Assembly (NCBI RefSeq): GCF_900176515.1
Contig: NZ_FWXV01000014.1
Coordinates: 1 to 64,000, forward strand
Reading direction: 5' to 3'
Origin: Kibdelosporangium aridum
Lineage (GTDB): Bacteria; Actinomycetota; Actinomycetes; Mycobacteriales; Pseudonocardiaceae
DNA: 64,000 nt
This document shows positions 1 to 8,722 of the stretch, piece by piece. The position numbers and the translations under genes are program-made. How positions within the stretch are numbered: position 1 is the first letter of the stretch; the number at the start of each line of letters is the position of its first letter. The notes under the pieces are model-generated. The model was given only the letters and a program-made list of their open reading frames with translations. It searched no databases and had not been told where the DNA came from.

Positions 1-682
<682 letters not shown>

Positions 683-1828
683 GTGATCCGTGACATCCTG
701 CGCGGCCGACACGTCACAGACCCCGACCCCCGCGGATTGCGGCTGCGCGGCGCCCGCATCGACGGCCGGCTCGACCTGGAAAACATCACCAGCAGCATGT
801 GGCTCGAACTCACGGACTGCTTCCTCGAGCTGGGCGTCAACGCTCGCGACGCTGACCTCAAGGGCCTTGTTCTGAGCGGGAGCCAACTCAACCACCCCAC
901 CGAACCACCTCTAGATGGCACCCGCCTGAGCACGACCGCAGTCTTCCTCGATCGCACCATCATCGACGCACACGCTGCTGAAGGCGCGGTCCGGCTGTTC
1001 GGTGCGCACCTCGGCGGGCTGGAATGCGATGGCGCGCGGTTGGACAACGACTCCGGCCCCGCCCTGTACGCCGAACGCCTGCACGTCGACCACGACCTGT
1101 TTCTCGGCGGCGACTTTCAGGCCACCGCGTCCGGCGACGATGTTGTGCTCGATCTCAGCAGCACACATATCGGCGGCGTCCTGGTCCTGAACCCGAACAG
1201 CTTGCAGCACCGCACCCACCCACACCACAAACTCCGCCTCGACGGCCTGACCTACACCGGCCTCCCACGGGAAGTCACACCCGACCAATGGCTAGCGCTG
1301 CTGCGACACGACACCATCGACTACGCCGCCCAGCCCTACCAACACCTCGCCGCCGCCCACCGCGCCGCCGGCCACGACCACGAAGCCCGCCAAGTCCTCA
1401 TCGCCCAACGCCAAGACCAAATCCGCCGACGAGCCCTCACCGGACGCACTGCACGCACCTGGGCACGCCTCACCGGCCTGCTCCTCGGATACGGCTACAA
1501 ACCCTGGCGCGCCCTCATCGCCCTCGCCGCCGTCCTCACCGCCGCCGTCCTGGCCGCCGTTGTCCTCGGCGGCGCCTACGGAGCGCTCACCCAAATCCGC
1601 ACTCCACCACCCGCCACACCTGTGCCCTGTACCTGGCTCGAACACGTCGGCGTCGGCCTCGACCTGGGCACACCACTGCTCACCACCGGCACCCGCACCC
1701 GATGCGACACCACCAACACCGGCCCCGGCCACACCCTCACCATCATCGGATGGACACTGCGCCTACTCGCCTGGGCCTTCGCCACCCTGTTCATCGCCGG
1801 ATTCACCGGAGCCGTCCGCAAAACTTGA
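683..1828 (+). CDS. Membrane-anchored pentapeptide-like protein, possibly 5'-truncated
   Basis: A protein of 381 residues if it starts at the GTG at 683. Residues about 18-190 are a right-handed-helix type repeat region with recurring A/LxL-type five-residue steps such as GLRLRGARIDGRLDLENI, as in actinobacterial membrane-associated pentapeptide-like proteins. The C-terminus has two hydrophobic spans (around residues 275-300 and 355-375) flanking a Cys-containing extracytoplasmic loop. Relatives normally carry 30-60 further residues before this region; here the same frame is open and homologous-looking only back to a TGA at 641, with no start codon. This suggests the native N-terminus was lost by rearrangement. 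Function of the family is unknown. Confidence 0.6.
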   Translation: MIRDILRGRHVTDPDPRGLRLRGARIDGRLDLENITSSMWLELTDCFLELGVNARDADLKGLVLSGSQLNHPTEPPLDGTRLSTTAVFLDRTIIDAHAAEGAVRLFGAHLGGLECDGARLDNDSGPALYAERLHVDHDLFLGGDFQATASGDDVVLDLSSTHIGGVLVLNPNSLQHRTHPHHKLRLDGLTYTGLPREVTPDQWLALLRHDTIDYAAQPYQHLAAAHRAAGHDHEARQVLIAQRQDQIRRRALTGRTARTWARLTGLLLGYGYKPWRALIALAAVLTAAVLAAVVLGGAYGALTQIRTPPPATPVPCTWLEHVGVGLDLGTPLLTTGTRTRCDTTNTGPGHTLTIIGWTLRLLAWAFATLFIAGFTGAVRKT

Positions 1829-2092
1829 AACTCAATAATCTCGGCCACCGCGAGCGACGTCCACGTTCGACACAAACGAGTCCGTACACTCCACCGGTAG
1901 ACCGAGCGACTGACTTCAGTCCCCTGCCATTTGAGCCGCTACCGGACACGGTGATGTAGCGGACTACTCAACGAGTACCGACCTGCTGCGTGAAAGTCCA
2001 GGCCAGAACCGGTAACCGACTTTCGACCAGGACAGGTGCCTGGACTTCTCCGACTTCGGGCGAGAACTGGTCTCGATCGAGGATCTGGTCCT

Positions 2093-3130
2093 TCAAGGCC
2101 CTGACGTAGGATTTCTCGCCTTGCCGGGGCCTCCCGCACCGGTGGTCGTCACCCTGAACGGCAGTTCTGGGGGCTCGGTGCCGCTGACGGCGGCTGGGCT
2201 GCCCAGCGAGTCGAATTGAGACGAGATCACAAGCATCCAGCGGCCGTGCACCGCGACCGCGGTGGGGAACATGTAATTCGGGTCCGTGTAGGTGTGAACC
2301 GGTGTCGCCGCGGAGAAGTCATAGGTCAACCGCAGCGCGACCACGTTCTCCGGCAGATTCTGCGCCGCGTAGAGCGTCTGCCCTCTCAAGAACAGACCGT
2401 CCTGGGTCTCCAGTACGCCCGCGGGCACGGTGACCCGGCTGACTTGCTTGCCCGGCAGGGTGATCCGGTACAGCGCGTTCTCATTGCGCTTGGAGACCAC
2501 GAGGTACCTGCCGTCGGCACTGGACACGATGCCGTTCAGGTTGATGCCCGCCGCGCCGGGTGCGCGGACGTACACCACCGGTGTGCCGGTGAAGTCCATG
2601 AACTTCTCCAGCCTCATCTGCCTGCCGTGCCACGTGATCCGGTACAGCCACGGGTTGATCGAATCGGTGACGTAGGCCGAACCGTCCGGCGCGATCGTGA
2701 GGTCGTTGAGGAACGTGCCGGACGAGCCAAGGCCGTTATCCACCGTGGAAAGCAGTGTGCCGGAGCGCGTGTCGTAGCTACGGATCACGCCACTCTGCCG
2801 GGACAGCACGACGAGTGTGTCACCACGCAACGCGAGCCCGTTGGCGATGTCACGCCCGTCCGCGCCCGCCGGTGAGAAGACCTCAACCTGACCGCTGCCC
2901 ACCTTGCCGCGGAAGATCGTGCCCTCCTTGACCGAGCCCACGTAGTACACGCCGGTCCTCGGGTCGATCGCGATGCTCTCCGGGAAGACCTGCGCACCGG
3001 GCAACGGGGTCACACGTGCCCGCCGACTGGCTTCGACCTGCTCGGGGGGAGCGGCGACCGCGGGCAAGGCCACCGCGCTGAGCGCCAACACGGCTGCGAG
3101 CACGACAATTCTTCGGGATCGAAAAGTCAT
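2093..3130 (-). CDS. Secreted SMP-30/NHL-type beta-propeller protein
   Basis: 345 residues starting at the ATG at 3130, which has AGGAAAG upstream; a longer frame to 3223 lacks a ribosome site. The first 28 residues form a Sec signal peptide ending in AVAAPPEQ. The rest has repeated propeller blades with motifs such as SIAIDPRTGVYYVGS, LTIAPDGSAYVTDS and GIVSSADGRYLVVS, as in the gluconolactonase/SMP-30 and NHL superfamily. Such proteins act outside the cell as lactonases or binding propellers; the substrate cannot be told. An amidohydrolase fragment ends 28 bases before its start on the same strand, so any upstream operon partner is dead. Confidence 0.75.
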   Translation of the reverse strand: MTFRSRRIVVLAAVLALSAVALPAVAAPPEQVEASRRARVTPLPGAQVFPESIAIDPRTGVYYVGSVKEGTIFRGKVGSGQVEVFSPAGADGRDIANGLALRGDTLVVLSRQSGVIRSYDTRSGTLLSTVDNGLGSSGTFLNDLTIAPDGSAYVTDSINPWLYRITWHGRQMRLEKFMDFTGTPVVYVRAPGAAGINLNGIVSSADGRYLVVSKRNENALYRITLPGKQVSRVTVPAGVLETQDGLFLRGQTLYAAQNLPENVVALRLTYDFSAATPVHTYTDPNYMFPTAVAVHGRWMLVISSQFDSLGSPAAVSGTEPPELPFRVTTTGAGGPGKARNPTSGP

Positions 3131-3158
3131 CAACTTGTTGTGTCTTTCCTGAGTTCGG

Positions 3159-3467
3159 TCAGAGGGTGTCGGTCCCGACAGCCAGCGGCGAATAGCCGGG
3201 TAGGACCGGCGGATTGAGGGCACAGTGCTCGGCCTCGGCGTGCACGACCTTGCCGCCGACGAGGGTGAGCACCGAGGTCGTCTCCGGGATCAGTACTTCA
3301 TGGACACTGAGGTAGTCCTGTGACAATACCGCGAGGTCAGCCAACTGACCTGGCGCAATATTGCCTTTATCCGATTCCTCATCGGACATCCAGGCGCTGC
3401 CCGCGGTCATGTGGCGCAAGGCACCATCCTGGGACAGTCGCCTGCTCGGTGGGTAGATCTCGAAGGC
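3159..3467 (-). pseudogene. C-terminal remnant of a YtcJ-like amidohydrolase
   Basis: The minus strand reads a segment with LSQDGALRHMTAGSAWMSDE, then GNIAPGQLADLAVLSQDYLS and a VLTLVGGKVVHA tail. This is the C-terminal end of the amidohydrolase_3 family (COG1574), where the GxIxxGxxADLxVL motif closes the barrel and returns to the small beta domain. The whole metal-binding barrel that should precede it is absent: upstream sequence on this strand is unrelated. The stop at 3159 is intact. This is a deletion remnant in a region with other remnants. Confidence 0.7.
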
Positions 3468-3530
3468 CGAGGTCGGCGGTGCCGCGTACGCCGCGAACCT
3501 GAAAACGTGTACAGCCCGCTCGGTGTGAAA

Positions 3531-4064
3531 ATGTCGGACCCTTTTCAGGGTGAGCTGCTGGCGCGATTCAGTGAGCGGCCTGCATCGGCAGTCGAACATG
3601 AAGCTCTGCGCGTGCACCTAGCTGAGGAGATTCGGCGAGATCCGCAGTTCGGCAACGACCTGACCAAGGCGTTGTCAGGACAGGTGGAGAGGGGCTCAAA
3701 AATGCTCGGCAAGAGGCCGACGAAACTGCTGGTGGCTGCCCTGGGCGGTGCCGTCGTTCTGGTTGGCGCATTCGTCATCGGGGCGTTCGACCGCATCCCG
3801 GCCCGCGCGGGCGGGCCGGGATGCGGCGGGTGGTTCAGGAAAGCAGCAGCCAGAGTTGGTTGTTCGTGCCGGTGCAGGTGTACTGGATTATGTTTGCGCC
3901 GTCGTGGGTGCGGCCGTTTTCGACATCCGCGCATTTGTTGCTGTGCTTGGCGACGAGTTGGTAGTAATTTGAGGCGTACAGCCTCGTATCCCAGAGCTGG
4001 TTACTCGCACCGGTGCAGGTGTACTGGATCAAGTCCACGACGTCAGCTGTGCTGCCGTTCCTGA
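3531..4064 (+). CDS. Small single-span membrane protein, C-terminus doubtful
   Basis: From the ATG at 3531 a credible protein starts: residues 1-55 are charged and helical (GELLARFSERPASAVEHEAL), then a transmembrane helix around residues 62-85 (LLVAALGGAVVLVGAFVIGA). Beyond the helix the frame turns Cys/Arg-rich exactly where it enters the 3' end of the oppositely oriented lectin gene, so the last 75 residues are probably an antisense read-through of foreign sequence rather than native protein. I read it as a gene whose 3' end was replaced when the lectin gene became its neighbour. No function is assignable. Confidence 0.35.
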   Translation: MSDPFQGELLARFSERPASAVEHEALRVHLAEEIRRDPQFGNDLTKALSGQVERGSKMLGKRPTKLLVAALGGAVVLVGAFVIGAFDRIPARAGGPGCGGWFRKAAARVGCSCRCRCTGLCLRRRGCGRFRHPRICCCAWRRVGSNLRRTASYPRAGYSHRCRCTGSSPRRQLCCRS

Positions 4065-4332
4065 CGTCGAGACATTTTCCGCTATTCCTGTTGACGACTT
4101 GATATCCATTGCCGGTCCAGTTGAAATCCCATTGCTGGTTTGCGCCGCCATGGCAGGTCCACTGGATGATGGGGGTGTTGTTCGAGGTAGAGCCGTTCGG
4201 GACGTCCATGCACTTGTGGCTTTGCAGCGACCAGACGCCGAACGTGGCCGCCGAGGCGGGGGACACAACGGCAAGCAGCAGAGCGGCGGCAATCCCCACG
4301 GCCAAGCCAGCCCGGGTGATCATTCGGTTCAT
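3835..4332 (-). CDS. Secreted ricin-type beta-trefoil lectin
   Basis: 165 residues from the ATG at 4332, with AGGGGA about 11 bases upstream; the open frame continues to 5208 but that extension is not protein-like. Residues 1-28 are a signal peptide (GIAAALLLAVVSPASAATF). The mature part is a single ricin B-type trefoil with three repeats, each with a Cys pair, an N-G-S/T turn (CMDVPNGST, CLDVRNGST, CADVENGRT) and a QxW-like motif (NQQWDF, NQLWDT, NQLWLL). Such stand-alone modules bind galactose or xylan outside the cell. No catalytic domain is attached. It is convergent and overlapping with the small membrane protein. Confidence 0.85.
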   Translation of the reverse strand: MNRMITRAGLAVGIAAALLLAVVSPASAATFGVWSLQSHKCMDVPNGSTSNNTPIIQWTCHGGANQQWDFNWTGNGYQVVNRNSGKCLDVRNGSTADVVDLIQYTCTGASNQLWDTRLYASNYYQLVAKHSNKCADVENGRTHDGANIIQYTCTGTNNQLWLLLS

Positions 4333-4599
4333 CGGATGTTCATTTCCCCTCACTCGCCGCCGGTCCCGACGACCGGGCGGCACGGCAATGGACGCTATCC
4401 AACAAATAGGCGCATTTCTTCCCGATGACAGAAGTGCGCCAGCCGCGATCTCCTCCGAAGAACGACCCGGACCACGAGAAATGAAGTTCCTTATGGCGGG
4501 TTGTGGCCACCGGCGGAATGCGCGGGTGGAGGGCTCTCGGTCCGGGCGCTGGCTGATCGGTATGGGTGCATGGCCGGCCGGTGCGTCAGGCGCTGGGTT

Positions 4600-5265
4600 C
4601 GGCGGTGCCGCCGCCGCGGAAGGCGCCAGCCCGGCCCTCGTCGGTGACAGGTCCGCGGCGCGGGGCGATGGACGAGATGGTGCGGACGGATCTGGACGCG
4701 CCAACCAAGCAGCGGCGTACCCCGCACCGGGTCTGGCAGCGGCTGGTCGACGAGCACGGGCGCGACGATCGCCTATCCAACGGTGTCGAAGTACGTCGCG
4801 GCCCGGCGCCTGGAGATCCTGCTGGAAACCAGAAACCGGGCGGGCGTGATGGACGGGTTTGTTCCGCAGACACATCTTCCGGGCCCACGACACCGGGGTC
4901 GACTTCGCCGAGGTCTGAGTCAACGTCGGCGGAGTGGACACTAAGTGTTTCTCTTCACGCTGCGAATATCGTTGTCTGGCAAGGCATTTCACCGCGTCTA
5001 CTCCTCTCAGAGCCAGAAGGCGTTCTTCGCCGGTCATGTCGCCGCGTTCACGGAACTGGGCGGTGTTCCCGCCGACGACATCCGCTAAGACAACCTCTCC
5101 TCCGCGGTGCGCAGGGTCTGCTTTGGACGTTCTCGCGTCGAGATGGACCGGTGGGTCTTGGTTAAATCCGCCTACGGAGTCACCAGTTTCTATTGCAATG
5201 CCAAGCAAAGAAGGCGCTCACGAGAAGGGCGGTGTCGAGGGGGATGTTGTAGGTCGTGGCGGGCG
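4600..5265 (+). mobile_element. Decayed IS21-family transposase (IstA) remnant
   Basis: Pieces of one transposase are spread over three frames. One frame has RTPHRVWQRLVDEHG near 4720; the next gives a stretch ending GFVPQTHLP near 4870; a third gives FAGHVAAFTELGGVPADDIR at about 5020-5085 followed by a stop where YDN is expected, then DNLSSAVRRVCFGRSRVEMD near 5090-5145; finally GAHEKGGVEGDV near 5210-5245. This order matches IS21 IstA, including the HxxGVEG region after the DDE core. At least three frameshifts plus a stop make it inactive. No IstB helper gene or terminal repeats were found. Confidence 0.75.
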
Positions 5266-5749
5266 CGACGGCAGTCAGACACTCGCCCGTGGTCGCCGCC
5301 CACAGTCCTGTTAGTACGGCGCCTTCCTTGTCGTACGGCCGAGCAGGCGGATGACCTTGTCGTTCGCTGCAACCCGCCAGATCTGGTCGTGGCATCGTGA
5401 TTTCGCCCCGGTTCGGCACCGCTAGCGGGCCCCACCGATCGGGCGAATTCCTGCTCGTGATGCGTGAGTCGGTGGTTCGAGTTAAGGGTCTTCCATCGTC
5501 GCGCTGCTCACAACACCCGAAGCCACCCGGCCCCAGAGGCCCATCGCCGCACTCGACGGAATGATCCCGCTCCGCCGACACCAGCTACGCTGCACCCGCG
5601 GACGGGGGATTGGTCCCGGGAGTCGTCGGCCTCGTCCAACTCGGCGGCATCGTGCAAGATCACGATCTTCTCCCCCTGTACTCGCTCAGTCCCCGGAAGC
5701 TGTCGCGCTCACTATGGTCTCTAGATCAGCGCCGAAGAGGTCCTTGTCG
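5266..5749. other. Degraded stretch, no intact gene
   Basis: About 480 bases between two pseudogenes. A short minus-strand reading near 5650 (EKIVILHDAAELDEADD) could be more of the AMP-ligase remnant that follows, shifted in frame. No intact frame with a ribosome site was found. Confidence 0.4.
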
Positions 5750-6262
5750 CTACCGGGCACCAACGAGCGGAGCCCGCAGGCCTTGAAGAAAGCAACCCGG
5801 CTGTCCTCTGGGCAGGCTGGGCAGCTTCTCGCTGCTTCCGTTCGCCCACCCGAGCGCTATCGCATCCAGCATCGCCGGATAGTCCAAGTCGCCGAAGCTG
5901 GTCATGGTGATCAGCACTGAACAGCCCGACTGGGCGAAGACGTAGGCGAGCCCGTCCTGGCGGTACACGTAGTCAAACGGCACCGCGATCGCGCCGGCGG
6001 CCGCGATCGCGAACTTGAGCGGGACGAACTCGAGATGGTTCGCCACGATCAGCCCGACATGATCGCCGGGACGTATCCCTGACGCGATCAAGCCGTCGGC
6101 AAGTCGCATCGCCCACGCGTGAGTCCCGGCGTACTTGAGCATGAGGTCATCGGTTATGGCTAACGACCGGTCGCCGAACTCGCCCGCAGAGTCTGCCAGT
6201 CAGCCGTCCAGAGTCCGTGGAATCCAGGTCGAAAACGAGATTGAAGCTGGGGCGCGGCGCTG
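5750..6262 (-). pseudogene. N-terminal remnant of an AMP-dependent acyl-CoA synthetase/ligase
   Basis: The minus strand encodes the opening of an adenylate-forming enzyme: STWIPRTLDG, then TGA (6200-6202) where Trp is expected, then LADSAGEFGDRSLAITDD, then LADGLIASGIRPGDHVGLIV and AIAAAGAIAVPFDYVYRQDG, the standard first 130 residues of the ANL superfamily. After about codon 125 the frame loses similarity. The AMP-binding P-loop and all later motifs are missing. The in-frame TGA and the 3' loss both mark it as dead. Confidence 0.75.
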
Positions 6263-6512
6263 GTCGATGGGCGAGTTCAGGCTGGGCCCAGAGATCAGCC
6301 GATTAGTCACAACTGTTGACTGTATAGATGCTTGCCTACAAGCGAAACGCCCGCTTCGTCCTGCGGCATAAAGAGGCCAGCCGAGGGTACATATGTATGC
6401 GTCCGAGTCCACAGTCGCTACGGTCGGCGTATGCCGGTCAAGCACTCCGACGACCCGGTCGAACTAGACGATCTGCTGTGCGCGGAAGCTGTCTACCGGC
6501 TGGCTGATTTTC
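6263..6512. other. Short intergenic stretch between remnants
   Basis: Nothing convincing is encoded here. A short plus-strand reading ending ELDDLLCAEAVYRLADFLS just before the P450 fragment may be more of that decayed gene, but it does not match a P450 motif I recognise. Confidence 0.35.
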
Positions 6513-6748
6513 TATCTTGACGAGCTGGACATCACTCGCACGCCCAACCGGCATATGGGCTTCGGACATGGGATACACACATGCCTCGGTGCCTCGCTCG
6601 CGCGCATGGAGGGAGAAATCGAGTCCGCCGAACTGGCGCGGAGGTCCCACATTTCACTGTGGACGATCACGAACTGCGCTACGAGCCGACTGCGGTCCCC
6701 CGCAGCCTTACCCAGTTGCATGTCACGTTCCACGAATCCACTGCTTGA
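6513..6748 (+). pseudogene. C-terminal remnant of a cytochrome P450
   Basis: The reading LDITRTPNRHMGFGHGIHTC followed by LGASLARMEGEI is the haem-binding signature of bacterial P450s, with the Cys thiolate ligand in GFGHGIHTCLG. After ELAR a frameshift occurs; the last part continues in another frame as VPHFTVDDHELRYEPTAVPR, then SLTQLHVTF, and ends at TGA 6746-6748. Everything before the meander region (I-helix, ExxR) is missing. It ends 17 bases before the next gene, so the LVIVD gene probably inherited its position from an older P450 operon. Confidence 0.8.
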
Positions 6749-6765
6749 CAGAAAGGAGGTCGCCC

Positions 6766-8130
6766 GTGAAATCGGGTGGTAAACCAGTCGCCTTGGCGGC
6801 GGCCACAGTGACGGCGTTCTCGCTGCTCACTGCTACGCCTGCCGCGGCAGCGACGATCCCCGGAGTCGACGAGATCCGGTCCAGTTGGAACGTCCGACAG
6901 ATCGCGAACATGCCCAAGCAAGCGCCGTTCACCGGCCACAACACCGACTTGGCGTTCACTGGCGACAAGGTCATCGTCGGCAACTACGATGGATTCACGA
7001 TCTACGACGTCCGCAACCCACGCTCGCCGCAGGTGCTCAGCCAGGTGCTGTGTCCCGGCCCTGGCAACGATGTCTCGGTGTCGGGGAACTTGTTGTTCCT
7101 GGGCACCGACTCCTCACGCACCGACTCCTCGTGCACCAGTTCCACGCTGCCGCGCTCGGAGAAAACGGCATGGGAGGGGATCAAGGTCTTCGACATCAGC
7201 GATCCGCGGTCCCCGCGGTACGTCACCGCAGTCGAAACCGACTGCGGGTCGCATACTCTCACCCTGGTACCGGACAATCGCAGTAAGGACGTCTACCTCT
7301 ACATCTCGTCGCTGGGTGTCAGCCCGTTGTTCCCGGACTGTGCACCACCACACGACTCCATCTCGATCGTCAAGGTGCCGGGCCACAACCCGGCAGCGGC
7401 AGCGGTCGTGGCCAAGCCGCTGCTGTTCCCCGACGGCGGTTTCCCTGGAAGTAATACGAAAATAGGCACTCAGGGCTGCCATGACATCACGGTGTTCCCG
7501 GCCATGGATCTGGCCGCTGGAGCATGTATGGGTGACGGTGTGCTGGACATCTCCGACCGGGAGAAGCCACGGGTGATCACCGGTGCCCGGGACGAGAACT
7601 TCGCGTTCTGGCACTCGGCGACGTTCAACAGCGACGGCACCAAAGTGGTGTTCACCGACGAACTGGGAGGTGGTCCCAGTCCGATGTGCAACCCGCAGAC
7701 CGGTCCGGATCGAGGCGCGGACGCCATCTACGACATCGTCGGCCGCGGCGACAACCGCAGGCTCGAGTTCCGCAGCTACTTCAAAATTCCCCGGCCGAAC
7801 GCGGACACCGAGAACTGTGTGGCACACAACGGCTCACTGATCCCGGTGGCGGGCCGCGACATCATGGTGCAAGCCTGGTATCAGGGCGGCGTCTCGGTCT
7901 GGGACTTCACCAACTCGGCCAAGCCCAAAGAAATCGGCTACTGGGAACGCGGACCGCTGTCCGCCACAGAGTTGATGACCGGTGGTTCATGGTCGGCTTA
8001 CTACTACAACGGCCACATCTACTCCTCGGACATGCGCAAAGGCCTGGATGTCCTGGAAATCAACGACCCGCGCGTGCTCAGCGCCAAGTTCGTCCGGACG
8101 GACGAACTGAACGCGCAGACCCAACGTTGA
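6766..8130 (+). CDS. Secreted LVIVD-repeat propeller protein
   Basis: 454 residues from the GTG at 6766, preceded by a near-perfect ribosome site (GAAAGGAGG, 5 bases away); longer upstream frames read through the P450 remnant and are rejected. A signal peptide covers residues 1-28 (ATVTAFSLLTATPAAAATIP). The mature protein has LVIVD-type blades: NYDGFTIYDVRNPRSPQVLS, IKVFDISDPRSPRYVTAVET, GVLDISDREKPRVITGARDE and GVSVWDFTNSAKPKEIGYWE. Actinomycetes carry many such exported proteins; the function is unknown, probably binding or a scaffold role. A strong hairpin 13 bases downstream ends the unit. Confidence 0.85.
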   Translation: MKSGGKPVALAAATVTAFSLLTATPAAAATIPGVDEIRSSWNVRQIANMPKQAPFTGHNTDLAFTGDKVIVGNYDGFTIYDVRNPRSPQVLSQVLCPGPGNDVSVSGNLLFLGTDSSRTDSSCTSSTLPRSEKTAWEGIKVFDISDPRSPRYVTAVETDCGSHTLTLVPDNRSKDVYLYISSLGVSPLFPDCAPPHDSISIVKVPGHNPAAAAVVAKPLLFPDGGFPGSNTKIGTQGCHDITVFPAMDLAAGACMGDGVLDISDREKPRVITGARDENFAFWHSATFNSDGTKVVFTDELGGGPSPMCNPQTGPDRGADAIYDIVGRGDNRRLEFRSYFKIPRPNADTENCVAHNGSLIPVAGRDIMVQAWYQGGVSVWDFTNSAKPKEIGYWERGPLSATELMTGGSWSAYYYNGHIYSSDMRKGLDVLEINDPRVLSAKFVRTDELNAQTQR

Positions 8131-8142
8131 CAGATCCATGGC

Positions 8143-8181
8143 AGGTGAACGGCAGACCCATACGCGGCCTGCCGTTCACCT
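8143..8181 (+). terminator. Hairpin after the LVIVD gene
   Basis: A perfect 13-bp inverted repeat (AGGTGAACGGCAG at 8143-8155 and its complement at 8169-8181) with a 13-base loop lies 13 bases after the stop. There is no U-tract, as is usual for actinomycete terminators. Confidence 0.6.
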
Positions 8182-8366
8182 AAGGCTGAGCCACCAACTT
8201 CACCGATTCGTGGCAGGCTGCGGCGCACGGCTCGCAACCGCTGGGCGGCCGTCTCATCAGGCGCCCACAACAGGTCATCCGCGGACTGGTCGAGATCACT
8301 AGAAGCGTCATGATCACCTCCGCGCGTACTGAAGACGCCCGCGGCGACAGCCACACTCATCGACGG

Positions 8367-8720
8367 TCAGATGGCGATCGACAGTGGTTGTCCGTGTGGC
8401 AAGAGGAAAGCCGCGTACATCTCCAGCGGTTCGGAACCTCGGTTGTGGCCCTGGTGTGCCCATTCTCGGCCGGGGGCTTCCACGAATGCCTCGCCTGCCA
8501 CCGAAGTGCGGACCTCGCCGTCGGGTAGGACTCTGGTGAGGGTTCCAGTGTGGACCATGACGATCACCGGGCCGGGGTGGTAGTGCCAGTCGATGCTCTC
8601 ACCTGGGGGCACGGTCACGTGCATCATGACCACTTCCACAGGTCCGGCCGAACGGAGCTGCATCGTCTCGAGGCTGACGGCTCTGGCGAGTTCCACCGAC
8701 ACGATGCCTTTCTGGAACAT
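8367..8720 (-). CDS. Small cupin-domain protein
   Basis: 117 residues from the ATG at 8720, 2 bases after the stop of the TPP enzyme gene, so the two are co-translated or were. It is one cupin barrel: the first motif has DWHYHPGPVIVMVHTGTLTR with two His ligands, and the second reads APGREWAHQGHNRGSEPLEM with further His. That pattern can bind a metal. Stand-alone cupins of this size next to TPP or redox enzymes are often isomerases, dioxygenases or binding proteins; the substrate cannot be inferred here. Fold is certain, role unknown. Confidence 0.8.
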   Translation of the reverse strand: MFQKGIVSVELARAVSLETMQLRSAGPVEVVMMHVTVPPGESIDWHYHPGPVIVMVHTGTLTRVLPDGEVRTSVAGEAFVEAPGREWAHQGHNRGSEPLEMYAAFLLPHGQPLSIAI

Positions 8721-8722
8721 GG

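Noticed and set aside
1024-1959. A 311-codon Arg/Pro-rich frame
   Set aside because: It is the shifted frame of the pentapeptide-like gene; composition is typical of GC-rich shadows.
4333-5208. N-terminal extension of the ricin-lectin protein
   Set aside because: A clear signal peptide and ribosome site lie at 4332; the extension is the antisense of the IS21 remnant.
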